A stretch of 64,000 nt of DNA, from NCBI RefSeq assembly GCF_008974245.1, contig NZ_BBZI01000007.1, positions 255,154-319,153 on the forward strand, in the 5' to 3' direction. Under the pieces are notes generated by a model, which had not been told where the DNA came from, made no database searches, and saw nothing but the letters and a program-made list of their open reading frames with translations. Below are positions 56,268-64,000 of this stretch, in pieces. Position numbers and translations under genes: made by a program. The first letter of the stretch is position 1, and the number at the start of each line of letters is the position of its first letter. The DNA is from Streptomyces abyssomicinicus (lineage in GTDB: Bacteria > Actinomycetota > Actinomycetes > Streptomycetales > Streptomycetaceae).

Positions 56268-57194
56268 TCAGGGCAGCAGCCCCGACCGGCGCGCCGCCGT
56301 CACCGCCGCCCAGCGTCCGCGCGCCCCCAGCTTGCGCGACGCCGAGCCGAGGTAGGCCTTGACCGTCTCCTGCCGCAGTCCCAGCCGCCGGGCGGCGGCC
56401 GCGTTGCTGTCGCCGGTGGCCACGCAGGCCAGCACGTCGAGTTCCCGCGGCGTCAGGACGGCCGGGGGCGCCGACGCGGCGTCGGCCGGGGAAGGGCCGA
56501 GCAGCGCGCACACCTCGTCCAGCCCGGCGCGCACCGCCGGATCGGTCACCTGCGGCGCCAGCGCCCGCAGGGCCGCGTAGGCGTCCCGGGCCCGCTCCCG
56601 CAGCGGGGCCCCGGTGGGCTCGCGCGGCGGCTCGGGAGGCCCGGGCCGCCACGTCTCCTCCCGCCACGCCTGCTTCCGCCACGCCTCCTCCCGCGCCGCC
56701 ACGGCCGCCTCCGCCGCCGCCTCCGCCGTGACGAGCCCGCGGGCCGCCTGCCGGGCCGCCTCCACGGCCGCCCCGAGCGCCCGGTCGCCCAGCGGCTCGG
56801 CGGTCCGCAGGGCGCCGTAGAGGACCCCGCGCACCCGGTGCCGCACCACCACCGGCACCGCCAGCACCGAACGGAGGCCCTCCTGGGCGACCGCGGCGTC
56901 GTACTCGTGGCTGATCCGCCGGGACGCCGCGTAGTCGCTGACCGCGCACGGCCGCAGCAGCACCGCGGCCCGGCCGCCCAGCCCGGTGCCCGAGGAGACG
57001 GCCAGGGAGCGCAGCGCCGAGGTGCGGGTGCCGCTGAGCTCGCTGATCCGGATCCGTGGCCGCGCGGACTCCACCAGCCCGCCGAAGACGACCGGCAGTC
57101 CGCTGCCGCGGCTCAGCCGGGTCAGCGCGGCCCTCAGCGCGGCGGCGGCCGCCGCGTCCCCGCCGACCGCGGCCCGTGTCCCTTCCCTCGGCAC
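56268..57194 (-). CDS. GAF-domain LuxR-type transcriptional regulator
   Basis: 308 aa from GTG 57194 (GGGGCGAG upstream). GAF-like sensor domain 25-150 (ISHEYDAAVAQEGLRSVLAV, PVVVRHRVRGVLYGALR), a helical Ala/Arg/Trp-rich linker with a near repeat AWRKQAWREETWR, and a C-terminal LuxR HTH: LTPRELDVLACVATGDSNAA then ETVKAYLGSASRKLGARGR. Divergent from the acyl-CoA synthetase gene across 136 bp, so it is the probable regulator of that gene, sensing a small ligand through GAF. Confidence 0.83.
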   Translation of the reverse strand: MPREGTRAAVGGDAAAAAALRAALTRLSRGSGLPVVFGGLVESARPRIRISELSGTRTSALRSLAVSSGTGLGGRAAVLLRPCAVSDYAASRRISHEYDAAVAQEGLRSVLAVPVVVRHRVRGVLYGALRTAEPLGDRALGAAVEAARQAARGLVTAEAAAEAAVAAREEAWRKQAWREETWRPGPPEPPREPTGAPLRERARDAYAALRALAPQVTDPAVRAGLDEVCALLGPSPADAASAPPAVLTPRELDVLACVATGDSNAAAARRLGLRQETVKAYLGSASRKLGARGRWAAVTAARRSGLLP

Positions 57195-57330
57195 GACTCG
57201 CCCCGCCCTTCGTCGTCTTCCGTGTCTTCCGCCGTACCCCCGTTCGGGGGTGGTGAGATCCGTGTCACGGATTACACGATGGCGGGGAGCCGCCCGGCAA
57301 TGGTGCCGCGACCAGTTCCAGGAGGAGCCC

Positions 57331-58950
57331 ATGACCACCCGGACCCCGGCCGAGCCGTCGTACACCCACGGCACCGGCACGACCCCGCTGCTCGGCGACA
57401 CCATAGGCGCGAACCTGTACCGGACCGTCGCCGCACACCCGGACCGCGAGGCCCTGGTGGACATGGCCTCCGGACGCCGCTGGACCTACGCCGAGTTCGG
57501 CGCCGCCGTCGACGAGGTGGCCCGGGGACTGCTCGCCCTGGGCGTGGTCACGGGCGACCGGGTCGGCATCTGGGCGGTGAACTGCCCGGAGTGGGTGATG
57601 GTCCAGTACGCCACCGCCCGGATCGGCGCGATCATGGTGAACATCAACCCCGCGTACCGCACGCACGAGCTGGAGTACGTCCTCGACCAGTCCGGCGTCT
57701 CGGTGCTGATCTCCTCGCTCGCCCATCGCGGCAGCGACTACCGGGCGATGGTGGAGGAGGTCGCGGGAGCCTGTCCGCTGCTGCGTGAGGCCGTCTACAT
57801 CGGCGACCCCACCTGGGACGCCCTCACCGCCGGGGCCGCCTCCGTGCCCGAGGGGCGGACAGCGGAGATCGCGGCCCGGCTGAGCTGCGACGACCCGGTG
57901 AACATCCAGTACACCTCCGGCACCACCGGCTTCCCCAAGGGCGCCACCCTCTCGCACCACAACATCCTCAACAACGGCTACTGGGTGGGCCGGACGATCG
58001 GGTACGACGAGCAGGACCGCATCTGCGTCCCGGTCCCCTTCTACCACTGCTTCGGCATGGTCATGGCGAACCTGGCGGCGACCTCGCACGGCGCCTGCAT
58101 GGTGATCCCCGCTCCCGCCTTCGACGCGGCGGCCACCCTGCGGGCCGTCCAGGAGGAGCGCTGCACCTCCCTGTACGGGGTGCCGACCATGTTCATCGCC
58201 GAGCTCGCCCTCCCCGACTTCGCCTCCTACGACCTGTCCACCCTGCGCACCGGCATCATGGCGGGCTCGCCCTGCCCGGTGGAGGTGATGAAGCGCGTGG
58301 TCACCGAGATGCACATGGCGCAGGTGTCCATCTGCTACGGCATGACCGAGACCTCGCCGGTCTCCCTCCAGACCCGGATGGACGACGACCTCGAGCACCG
58401 CACCGCCACCGTCGGCCGGGCGCTGCCGCACATCGAGGTGAAGGTCGTCGACCCGGCGACCGGGGTGACGGTGCCCCGGGGCGCGACCGGCGAACTCCGC
58501 ACCCGCGGCTACAGCGTGATGCTCGGGTACTGGGACGACCCCGTGCGGACCGCCGAGGCGATCGACGCCGCCCGCTGGATGCACACCGGGGACCTGGCCG
58601 TGATGCGCGAGGACGGCTACGTGGAGATCGTCGGCCGCATCAAGGACATGATCATCCGCGGTGGCGAGAACATCTACCCCCGGGAGATCGAGGAGTTCCT
58701 GTACGCCCACCCCAAGGTCTCCGACGTCCAGGTCGTCGGGGTGCCGCACGAGCGGTACGGCGAGGAGGTGCTCGCCTGCGTGATCCCCCGCGACCCCGCG
58801 GACCCGCCGACCCTGGAGGAGGTGCGGGCGTTCTGCGAGGGCCGGCTGGCGCACTACAAGGTCCCCAGCCGGCTGGCCGTGCTGGACGCCTTCCCGATGA
58901 CGGTCTCCGGCAAGGTCCGCAAGGTCGAACTGCGCGAGACCCACGCCTGA
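57331..58950 (+). CDS. Fatty-acyl-CoA synthetase (AMP-binding)
   Basis: 539 aa from ATG 57331 (GGAGGAG upstream). ANL-superfamily motifs: IQYTSGTTGFPKGATLSHHN, FYHCFGMVMANLAA, CYGMTETSPVSLQT, MHTGDLAVMREDGYVEIVGR, IKDMIIRGGENIYPREIEEF and the catalytic lysine motif MTVSGKVRKVELRE. Forms acyl-CoA from free fatty acid, ATP and CoA; most like medium/long-chain FadD-type enzymes. Divergent from the GAF-LuxR gene. Confidence 0.9.
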   Translation: MTTRTPAEPSYTHGTGTTPLLGDTIGANLYRTVAAHPDREALVDMASGRRWTYAEFGAAVDEVARGLLALGVVTGDRVGIWAVNCPEWVMVQYATARIGAIMVNINPAYRTHELEYVLDQSGVSVLISSLAHRGSDYRAMVEEVAGACPLLREAVYIGDPTWDALTAGAASVPEGRTAEIAARLSCDDPVNIQYTSGTTGFPKGATLSHHNILNNGYWVGRTIGYDEQDRICVPVPFYHCFGMVMANLAATSHGACMVIPAPAFDAAATLRAVQEERCTSLYGVPTMFIAELALPDFASYDLSTLRTGIMAGSPCPVEVMKRVVTEMHMAQVSICYGMTETSPVSLQTRMDDDLEHRTATVGRALPHIEVKVVDPATGVTVPRGATGELRTRGYSVMLGYWDDPVRTAEAIDAARWMHTGDLAVMREDGYVEIVGRIKDMIIRGGENIYPREIEEFLYAHPKVSDVQVVGVPHERYGEEVLACVIPRDPADPPTLEEVRAFCEGRLAHYKVPSRLAVLDAFPMTVSGKVRKVELRETHA

Positions 58951-59096
58951 CCGGGGCCTCGGCGGCAGGTCACGGTTCGGCGGCCTCGCCGTGAGCGCTC
59001 CCGGCGGCGGCCCCCGCAGCGCCTATCCTGGTCCGCGCCGGGCTACCGGCGCGCTATGGGCGAGGGAGCCCGCGGACGCAGACAAGGAGCCGACCG

Positions 59097-60122
59097 TTGC
59101 CCGAGCAGACCATGGGACCCCGGCCGACGCTCGAGGCCGTCGCGGAACGCGCCGGGGTGTCCCGGGCGACGGTCTCCCGGGTGGTCAACGGTGGCGCCGG
59201 GGTGCGTCCGCCGCTCGTCGACAAGGTGCGCAAGGCCGTCGAGGAACTGGGGTACGTCCCGAACCACGCGGCCCGGTCCCTGGTGACCCGGCGCACCGGT
59301 GCGGTCGCCGTGATCATCGCGGAGCCCGAGTTCCGGGTGTTCTCCGACCCGTTCTTCGAGCAGAAGATCCGCGGGATCAGCCGTGAACTCAGCGTGCACG
59401 AAACCCAGTTGGTGCTGCTTTGGGTGGAGGGCGCCGGTGACCACGAACGGATCGCCCGCTACCTGGAGGGCGGCCACGTGGACGGGGCGCTCGCCTTCTC
59501 CCTGCACAAGGACGACCGGCTGGCGGCCCTGATAGCCCGGACCCGGATACCCGCGGTCTTCGGGGGCCGCCCGGCGGCGGGGCACGGGCCCACCGCCCCG
59601 TTCGTCGACTGCGACAACCGCGGCGGCGCCCGGGAGGCGGTGCGTCACCTGGTGTCGCTGGGCCGCACTCGGATCGCGCACATCGCCGGGCCGCGCGACC
59701 AGTTCGCCGCCCTGGACCGGATCGACGGCTACCGGGACGTCCTGGTCGACGCCCCCGAATCACTGCTGTGCCAGGGCGACTTCACCGAGGAGAGCGGCGC
59801 CCGGGCGATGGCCGAACTGCTGGAGCGGTGCCCCGGCCTCGACGGCGTCTTCGTGGCCAACGACCTGATGGCGGCGGGCGCACTGCGCACCCTGCGCGAG
59901 CGGGGCGTGCGGGTGCCGCAGGACGTGGCCGTGGTCGGCTTCGACGACATGGCGGCGGTCACCGGGGTCACCGACCCGCCCCTCACCACGGTCCGCCAGG
60001 ACATCGAAGGCATGGGCCGGCTGATGGTGAGGCTCCTGATGCGGCTGCTGGACCGGCCGGGCGACGAGGCGCCCGGGTCCGTGATCACCCCGACCACGCT
60101 GGTCCGCCGGGCATCGGCCTGA
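59097..60122 (+). CDS. LacI-family transcriptional regulator
   Basis: 341 aa from TTG 59097 (AAGGAG 7 nt upstream); ATG 59112 is the in-frame alternative. HTH TLEAVAERAGVSRATVSRVV with the LacI hinge KAVEELGYVPNHAARSLVTR, then a periplasmic-binding-like ligand domain ending GSVITPTTLVRRAS. Controls sugar use genes; target unknown. Neither neighbour is a sugar operon, but secreted amylase (41 kb) and GH81 glucanase (62 kb) are in the window. Its TGA is the first triplet of a 12-bp tandem repeat. Confidence 0.88.
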   Translation: MPEQTMGPRPTLEAVAERAGVSRATVSRVVNGGAGVRPPLVDKVRKAVEELGYVPNHAARSLVTRRTGAVAVIIAEPEFRVFSDPFFEQKIRGISRELSVHETQLVLLWVEGAGDHERIARYLEGGHVDGALAFSLHKDDRLAALIARTRIPAVFGGRPAAGHGPTAPFVDCDNRGGAREAVRHLVSLGRTRIAHIAGPRDQFAALDRIDGYRDVLVDAPESLLCQGDFTEESGARAMAELLERCPGLDGVFVANDLMAAGALRTLRERGVRVPQDVAVVGFDDMAAVTGVTDPPLTTVRQDIEGMGRLMVRLLMRLLDRPGDEAPGSVITPTTLVRRASA

Positions 60123-60203
60123 CGGCGGGCCTGACGGCGGGCGTGACGGCGGGCGTGACGGCGGGCGTGACGGCGGGCCTGACGGCGGGCGTGACGGCGG
60201 GTG
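60120..60203. repeat. 12-bp tandem repeat, seven copies
   Basis: TGACGGCGGGC(C/G) repeats head to tail at 60120, 60132, 60144, 60156, 60168, 60180 and 60192, the last with T for C. It starts exactly at the LacI stop codon; each copy carries TGA in that frame. The following 200 bp to the next gene show no other feature. Confidence 0.9.
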
Positions 60204-60408
60204 TCCTCCGACGCCGAACCTGGACCGGTTGCCAGGGAAATTGGACAACCACTACGTTCCTGCCATTGATGTTGGACCGAGAGGGCTGGGGCAGGGCGAG
60301 GCACCGGCTCCTGCGTACGAGGTCGCTGCGGTTCTTGCCCCTGATCTGGTCATTCTTGCGTGGGGATATCGATGAAGGCCGCGAGGTCGACGGAGAGATC
60401 GGGGGATC

Positions 60409-61800
60409 ATGGCCGCCTTCCACTCGTCCGCGTTGGACGGAGTCGCCCTCAACCCGGCGCTGCCGACACCACTGCTTCTGCGCCTGCTCACCTTCGACGG
60501 CGATGACGGACCACCCCGTCACGCCCTGCAGAGGGCCGGGCTTCCCGAGCAGGCCGTCGCGGTGATCCTGGCTCACCCGAACCCGCGCGCCCGCGTCGAC
60601 TTCGCGATGAGCGCCAGGACCGAGCCCGCGCAGCGGGCCCGGCTCGCGGATGACCCTTCCCCCAAGGTGCGGGCCGCTCTCGCGTACGGACCCGAGTGGC
60701 GCGAACCGCGTACGACAGTCGCACCACTGCCGGACGACGTGTGCGCCCGACTGCTCGACGACCCCGACCCTTCCGTACGGGCGGCCCTGCTGGACTCGCC
60801 CCATCTTGCGCCGTCGTTCGTCGCCTCGCTGGCCACGCACCGCGATCCGGCGGCGCGCCGGGGCGCGGCGCGTGCATGGGAGATCTTGATGCCGGGCGAG
60901 CGGTCGGCGCTGCTGGCCGACCCTGAACCCGAGGTGCGGCGGGCCGCCGCGCTGTGGGAGTGCCGACGGGACGCACGCGTCACCGCCGAACTCCTCCGCG
61001 ATCCGACCTCCGCCGCCGAGGCGCTGCGACGTGGGCTCCTGCGCCGCGCCGACGCCGAGCGGTGCGTCGCCGAAGGGGCGCATCTGGCCGCCCTCGCGGA
61101 GAACCCGTCGTTGCCCGCCGACCTTGTGGAGCGGCTCGCTGTCGACCCCGACGACGCCGTACGGCTCGCGGTGTCCCTCAGGCCGGAGCTGGACGAGGCA
61201 CGGCGCATGTCGATCGATTTCACGGTCGGGGACCTGGACAGGGGGGACGGCGTGTGGTGGGTACGAGAGGGGCTCGCCGACCTCGAGGTGCTGCGACGGG
61301 CCGCGGCCTCTGCCCACCCGCTGCTCCGGCGCGCCGCCGCCCAGAGTCCCCATTTGCCGCTCGACCTTCTGCGTCTGCTCGCACGCACCGAGGACCCGGT
61401 GGTGGAGAACCGCCTGGGCGTTCACCACCCCGACGCCTCGGAGGAGGTCCTGATGCGGGTGTACGCGCGGCTCGGTGGCACGTTCTCCGCCTGGATGGCA
61501 GAGACCCACCCCCGCTTCCCCCGCGAGGGCCTCGCCGCCCGCTACGCGGACCACCCGGACGGCAACTACCGTCGGCTGGCCGTCCGGGACCCGGCCGCCA
61601 CGCCCGCCTTGATCGAACGGTTGAGCCACGACCCTGAGGTCTGGACGCGCCAGGCGGCGGCCGGAGATCCGCGCCTCCCGCTCCGCCGGCTCCGCGAGGC
61701 GCTCCATGTCGCCGAACTGGCCTTCAGCGCGGGTGGCAACCCGGCACTGCCCGAGGACGAGATGGCCGCCGTTCTGGACAGGGCCGGCATTTCCGCCTGA
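60409..61800 (+). CDS. HEAT/LRV-like helical repeat protein
   Basis: 463 aa made of helix pairs: ALNPALPTPLLLRLL, LADDPSPKVRAALAYGPEW, LLDDPDPSVRAALLDSPHLA, LLADPEPEVRRAAALWE, LAENPSLPADLVERLAVDPD, LSHDPEVWTRQAAAGDPRLP. The D(P)xPxVRxAxA signature is that of leucine-rich variant/HEAT-like repeats that form solenoids for protein binding. No signal peptide. ATG 60409 follows GGGGGATC. Function unknown; similar streptomycete solenoids are common and not characterised. Confidence 0.78.
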   Translation: MAAFHSSALDGVALNPALPTPLLLRLLTFDGDDGPPRHALQRAGLPEQAVAVILAHPNPRARVDFAMSARTEPAQRARLADDPSPKVRAALAYGPEWREPRTTVAPLPDDVCARLLDDPDPSVRAALLDSPHLAPSFVASLATHRDPAARRGAARAWEILMPGERSALLADPEPEVRRAAALWECRRDARVTAELLRDPTSAAEALRRGLLRRADAERCVAEGAHLAALAENPSLPADLVERLAVDPDDAVRLAVSLRPELDEARRMSIDFTVGDLDRGDGVWWVREGLADLEVLRRAAASAHPLLRRAAAQSPHLPLDLLRLLARTEDPVVENRLGVHHPDASEEVLMRVYARLGGTFSAWMAETHPRFPREGLAARYADHPDGNYRRLAVRDPAATPALIERLSHDPEVWTRQAAAGDPRLPLRRLREALHVAELAFSAGGNPALPEDEMAAVLDRAGISA

Positions 61801-62029
61801 CCTCCGAGCACCGCTCGAGCACCACTGTCCGGCCCCGCGCCGCCGTCCGATGTGCGTCCGGGCAGAGCGCGGGCACGAGGGCTGTGATCGCCGATACAGC
61901 CGACGCCTACCCGACCAGCCACAGCCGGCCGTTCCCCGATCCAACTTCAGTGGCAAACGGTCCAGCTTCGACGTCAGGGGACAGCGGGCCTGAGGCCGGG
62001 CCTGACGGGGGCCCGGCCGGGAAACGCGC

Positions 62030-62068
62030 CGGCGGCGGTCACCGGGGGGAACCCGGTGACCGCCGCCG
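62030..62068. terminator. Terminator of the GH81 gene
   Basis: 17-bp perfect stem (CGGCGGCGGTCACCGGG and complement) with a 5-nt GGGAA loop, 25 bp past the glucanase stop; followed on the minus strand by a GCGTTTCCC segment. It also faces the repeat-protein gene end. The 292-bp gap holds nothing else evident. Confidence 0.82.
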
Positions 62069-62092
62069 CTGTCGCGGTGCCGTCGGACGGCG

Positions 62093-64000
62093 TCAGCCGA
62101 ACGGAATCACCACCACGGAGGAGTCGGAGTTCGTCTGGAGCCTGGAGGTCGCGTTGCCGATCGCGCTCCAGACCTCCAGCCGGACCGTCCCGCCCCGCAG
62201 GTTGCCCAGCGTGCCGGTGGCGGACCTCAGACCGCGGGTCTGGTCGTAGCGCTCCCATCCCGCCACCGGGTCGGTGGCGAAGTAGTGGTACGTCTCCGTC
62301 CGGTCGAAGGTGCCGTCACCGGTCAGGTCGTAGCTGATCCGGGCCTGCTGGCCGAGACCGACCGCGGTGCCGGCGTCCACGGCCAGCCGGAAGGAGGTGG
62401 AACCGCCCGGGGTGAGCGTGCCGTTGACGCCCTTCACCTCGTAGACCAGCGGCTGGTACGGGGTGCCGTCACGGTTGGTCCCGCCCGCCGAGGCGACGGT
62501 GTCGCTGCCCGCCGAGCCGTCGGTGGCCGTGGTGAGGACGCCGCCGGTCCGCAGCCGGAAGGTGTTCCCCGACGCCGGGGGAGTGCCCGGATCGGTGCCC
62601 CCGGCCCCGGTCGCGGTCGCCGTGGAGCGCGCCGGGACGCTCAGCGTGCGGCCGTCGGAGAAGGTGACCGTCCGCGCGCTGGAGCCGTGGTTGTGCGCCA
62701 CGTAGGTGCGGGTGCCGTTCTTGGCGAATACGGCGGAGGTCGGGATGTCACCGGTCACCGAGGTGTCCGGGGCGCCCGTCGAGTCCAGCCCGTACAGCCA
62801 GTGGTAGGTGTGCGCCTTGGACTCGCCGTCCTCCGGCGTGTAGTTGCCGTTCTGCGCGTCGAACTTGCCCTTGGCGGTGGCCGGGTCGGCCAGCGACTGG
62901 AACTCCCACAGGATGTCCCGCCACTCGACCGCGGGACCGCCGTTCTCCCGTTCCATCTCGGCCAGGTTGCGCCGGATGGCGTCCTTGTGGGCGCCCATGT
63001 GCAGGGCGTTGGCGGCCGTCACCGGGAGGGTGTTGATGCCGTGGATCTCCTCCGGGTTGGCGGTCCACCAGGTGGAGTACGCGCCGCCGCTGCCCCACAC
63101 CATGCCGAGCGTGTCGTGGGTGTAGGAGGAGGGGAAGACCTGCTGGTCCTTGTCGAACCAGTACTGGGCGATGGCCTCGCTCTCCGTGGTGAGCAGGAAG
63201 ATGCCGAGGTCGCGCAGCGAGGTGTCGCCGGTGGCCGAGCCGTAGAGGACCAGTGCGGCGCTCAGGTTGGTCGACTCCGAGGAGGACTCCTGGTTGTTGC
63301 CCGCCGCGAAGCCCTGGTGGCCGGAGGCCCAGCCGTGACCGGCGTAGACGTCGAAGCCGCGCAGGAACGGGAAGGCGCTGTCGGTGCGGCTCGGGTTGGC
63401 GGTGTCGCGGACCAGCGTCTTCACCATGCCGCCCCACGCCGAGTCGGCGGCCCACGACGGGTCGTACTGGGCGACGATCGCGGCGGCGTGGACGTAGTAG
63501 CCGTAGTGGAAGTGGTGGTCGTTGAGCTCGGTGTCGCTGCCGTACGAGGCCGGGTAACCGGTCAGGGTCTTCCAGTCCTTGTCGTACGAGAACTCGTTGG
63601 CGCCGCCGGCGGTGAACCAGTCCTGCAGCCTGCCCTTGATCAGGCCGAGCAGCTTGTCGCGGGTGGCCGTCTCACCGATCTGGTCGGAGATGGTGACCAG
63701 CTGGGCCAGCTTGCCCAGGGCCTTGCCCGTCCAGTACGTGTCCGTGGCCCCGGAGAACGGGTCCGAGGAGTTGGCGACCTCGTTCACGTAGGTGCGCAGC
63801 CGGGCCGTGTCCAGCGCGCTGCTCTTCGGGATCTGCGGCAGCGACGGGGCGGCCTTCATGGTGGTGCTGAAGGAGGCGCCCTCACGGACCTTCATCTGGC
63901 CGCGCGGCGAGACGTAGGTGTACGAGGTGAGCGCGTCGGAGGTGTACAGCCACTGGTGGCGGTACAGGGCCTGCAGGGTGCCGCGCTCGGTGCCCTCCTT
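62093..64000 (-). CDS. GH81 endo-beta-1,3-glucanase, C-terminal part (continues beyond window)
   Basis: The minus strand is open from the window edge; the last 635 codons are seen. Family 81 motifs: GSDTELNDHHFHYGYYVHAA (catalytic Asp region), FAAGNNQESSSESTNLSAAL (acidic cluster with the catalytic Glu), TWWTANPEEIHGINTLPVTA and THTYHWLYGLDS-like end of the catalytic domain (KAHTYHWLYGLDS). Then a Gly/Thr/Pro linker (GAGGTDPGTPPASG) and a C-terminal beta-sandwich (GNTFRLRTGGVL to end) that resembles a CBM56-type beta-1,3-glucan-binding module. Secreted enzyme expected to degrade fungal or callose glucan; the signal peptide is outside the window. Confidence 0.9.
   Translation of the reverse strand, partial: KEGTERGTLQALYRHQWLYTSDALTSYTYVSPRGQMKVREGASFSTTMKAAPSLPQIPKSSALDTARLRTYVNEVANSSDPFSGATDTYWTGKALGKLAQLVTISDQIGETATRDKLLGLIKGRLQDWFTAGGANEFSYDKDWKTLTGYPASYGSDTELNDHHFHYGYYVHAAAIVAQYDPSWAADSAWGGMVKTLVRDTANPSRTDSAFPFLRGFDVYAGHGWASGHQGFAAGNNQESSSESTNLSAALVLYGSATGDTSLRDLGIFLLTTESEAIAQYWFDKDQQVFPSSYTHDTLGMVWGSGGAYSTWWTANPEEIHGINTLPVTAANALHMGAHKDAIRRNLAEMERENGGPAVEWRDILWEFQSLADPATAKGKFDAQNGNYTPEDGESKAHTYHWLYGLDSTGAPDTSVTGDIPTSAVFAKNGTRTYVAHNHGSSARTVTFSDGRTLSVPARSTATATGAGGTDPGTPPASGNTFRLRTGGVLTTATDGSAGSDTVASAGGTNRDGTPYQPLVYEVKGVNGTLTPGGSTSFRLAVDAGTAVGLGQQARISYDLTGDGTFDRTETYHYFATDPVAGWERYDQTRGLRSATGTLGNLRGGTVRLEVWSAIGNATSRLQTNSDSSVVVIPFG

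Noticed and set aside
60120..60203. Short tandem repeats considered as a CRISPR array
   Set aside because: 12-bp head-to-tail units without spacers.

Overview
The window is very GC-rich DNA (by eye above 70%) with dense bidirectional genes, 4-bp ATGA/GTGA overlaps, GTG and TTG starts, and strong G/C third-codon bias. With RppA naphthalene synthase, two DosS/DevS-like kinases, a LacI-flanked extracellular glucanase and the family content below, this points to a Streptomyces chromosome, probably an arm region. No phage, CRISPR array, tRNA or rRNA was seen. Mobile DNA is limited to one MITE-like palindrome and two IS5-family transposase relics.

Layout. 1-1.6 kb: TetR regulator (partial) divergent from an acyl-CoA dehydrogenase. 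1.6-2.5 kb: a secreted-repeat-like protein built of six near-identical 46-residue units, without a signal peptide. 2.7-5.7 kb: rppA, CYP158-type P450 and MomA-like cupin, a 1,3,6,8-tetrahydroxynaphthalene/flaviolin pigment operon. 5.8-10.2 kb: TenA-like protein, then an ATP-dependent DNA ligase, NUDIX and aldehyde dehydrogenase operon. 10.4-13.6 kb: quinone oxidoreductase plus a paired alpha/beta acyl-CoA dehydrogenase operon. 13.8-22.1 kb: small membrane protein, a DUF779 gene broken by a MITE-like element, then a DosR/DevR-type dormancy or redox island (PNPOx-like protein, pyruvate phosphate dikinase, DevR-like regulator, DevS-like kinase, zinc alcohol dehydrogenase) with DosR-like palindromes in its promoters.

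22.1-30.3 kb is the least understood block: a divergent pair (small His-motif protein and DUF6745 protein) facing a tightly coupled six-gene operon of the STM4011-STM4015 type (two leucine-rich-repeat proteins, an ATP-grasp-like protein, a sulfatase/phosphatase-fold hydrolase and two radical SAM enzymes). Enzyme pairs of this sort (radical SAM plus ATP-grasp) modify peptides or build cofactors elsewhere, but no function is established here.

30.4-42.8 kb: cell-wall amidase, a second orphan DevS-like kinase, an alpha/beta hydrolase with its MarR repressor and twin operators, a small secreted protein bracketed by IS5 relics, GNAT, a bacterial serpin, the phenylacetate genes paaK/paaI, and a secreted alpha-amylase with a clear promoter and three CTTGCA operators. 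42.9-52.7 kb: ABC permease plus a hydrolase-ABC ATPase fusion, penicillin-acylase-family enzyme, zinc-ribbon protein, FAD oxidoreductase, NPP1/NLP-like secreted protein. 52.9-64 kb: a giant lectin plus six-repeat secreted protein with a Cys/His tail, a GAF-LuxR regulator divergent from an acyl-CoA synthetase, a LacI regulator ending in a 12-bp tandem repeat, a HEAT/LRV-like repeat protein, and the 3' part of a GH81 endo-beta-1,3-glucanase.

All family names come from reading motifs and recalled family features, with no database search; starts were chosen from Shine-Dalgarno spacing and expected family N-termini.
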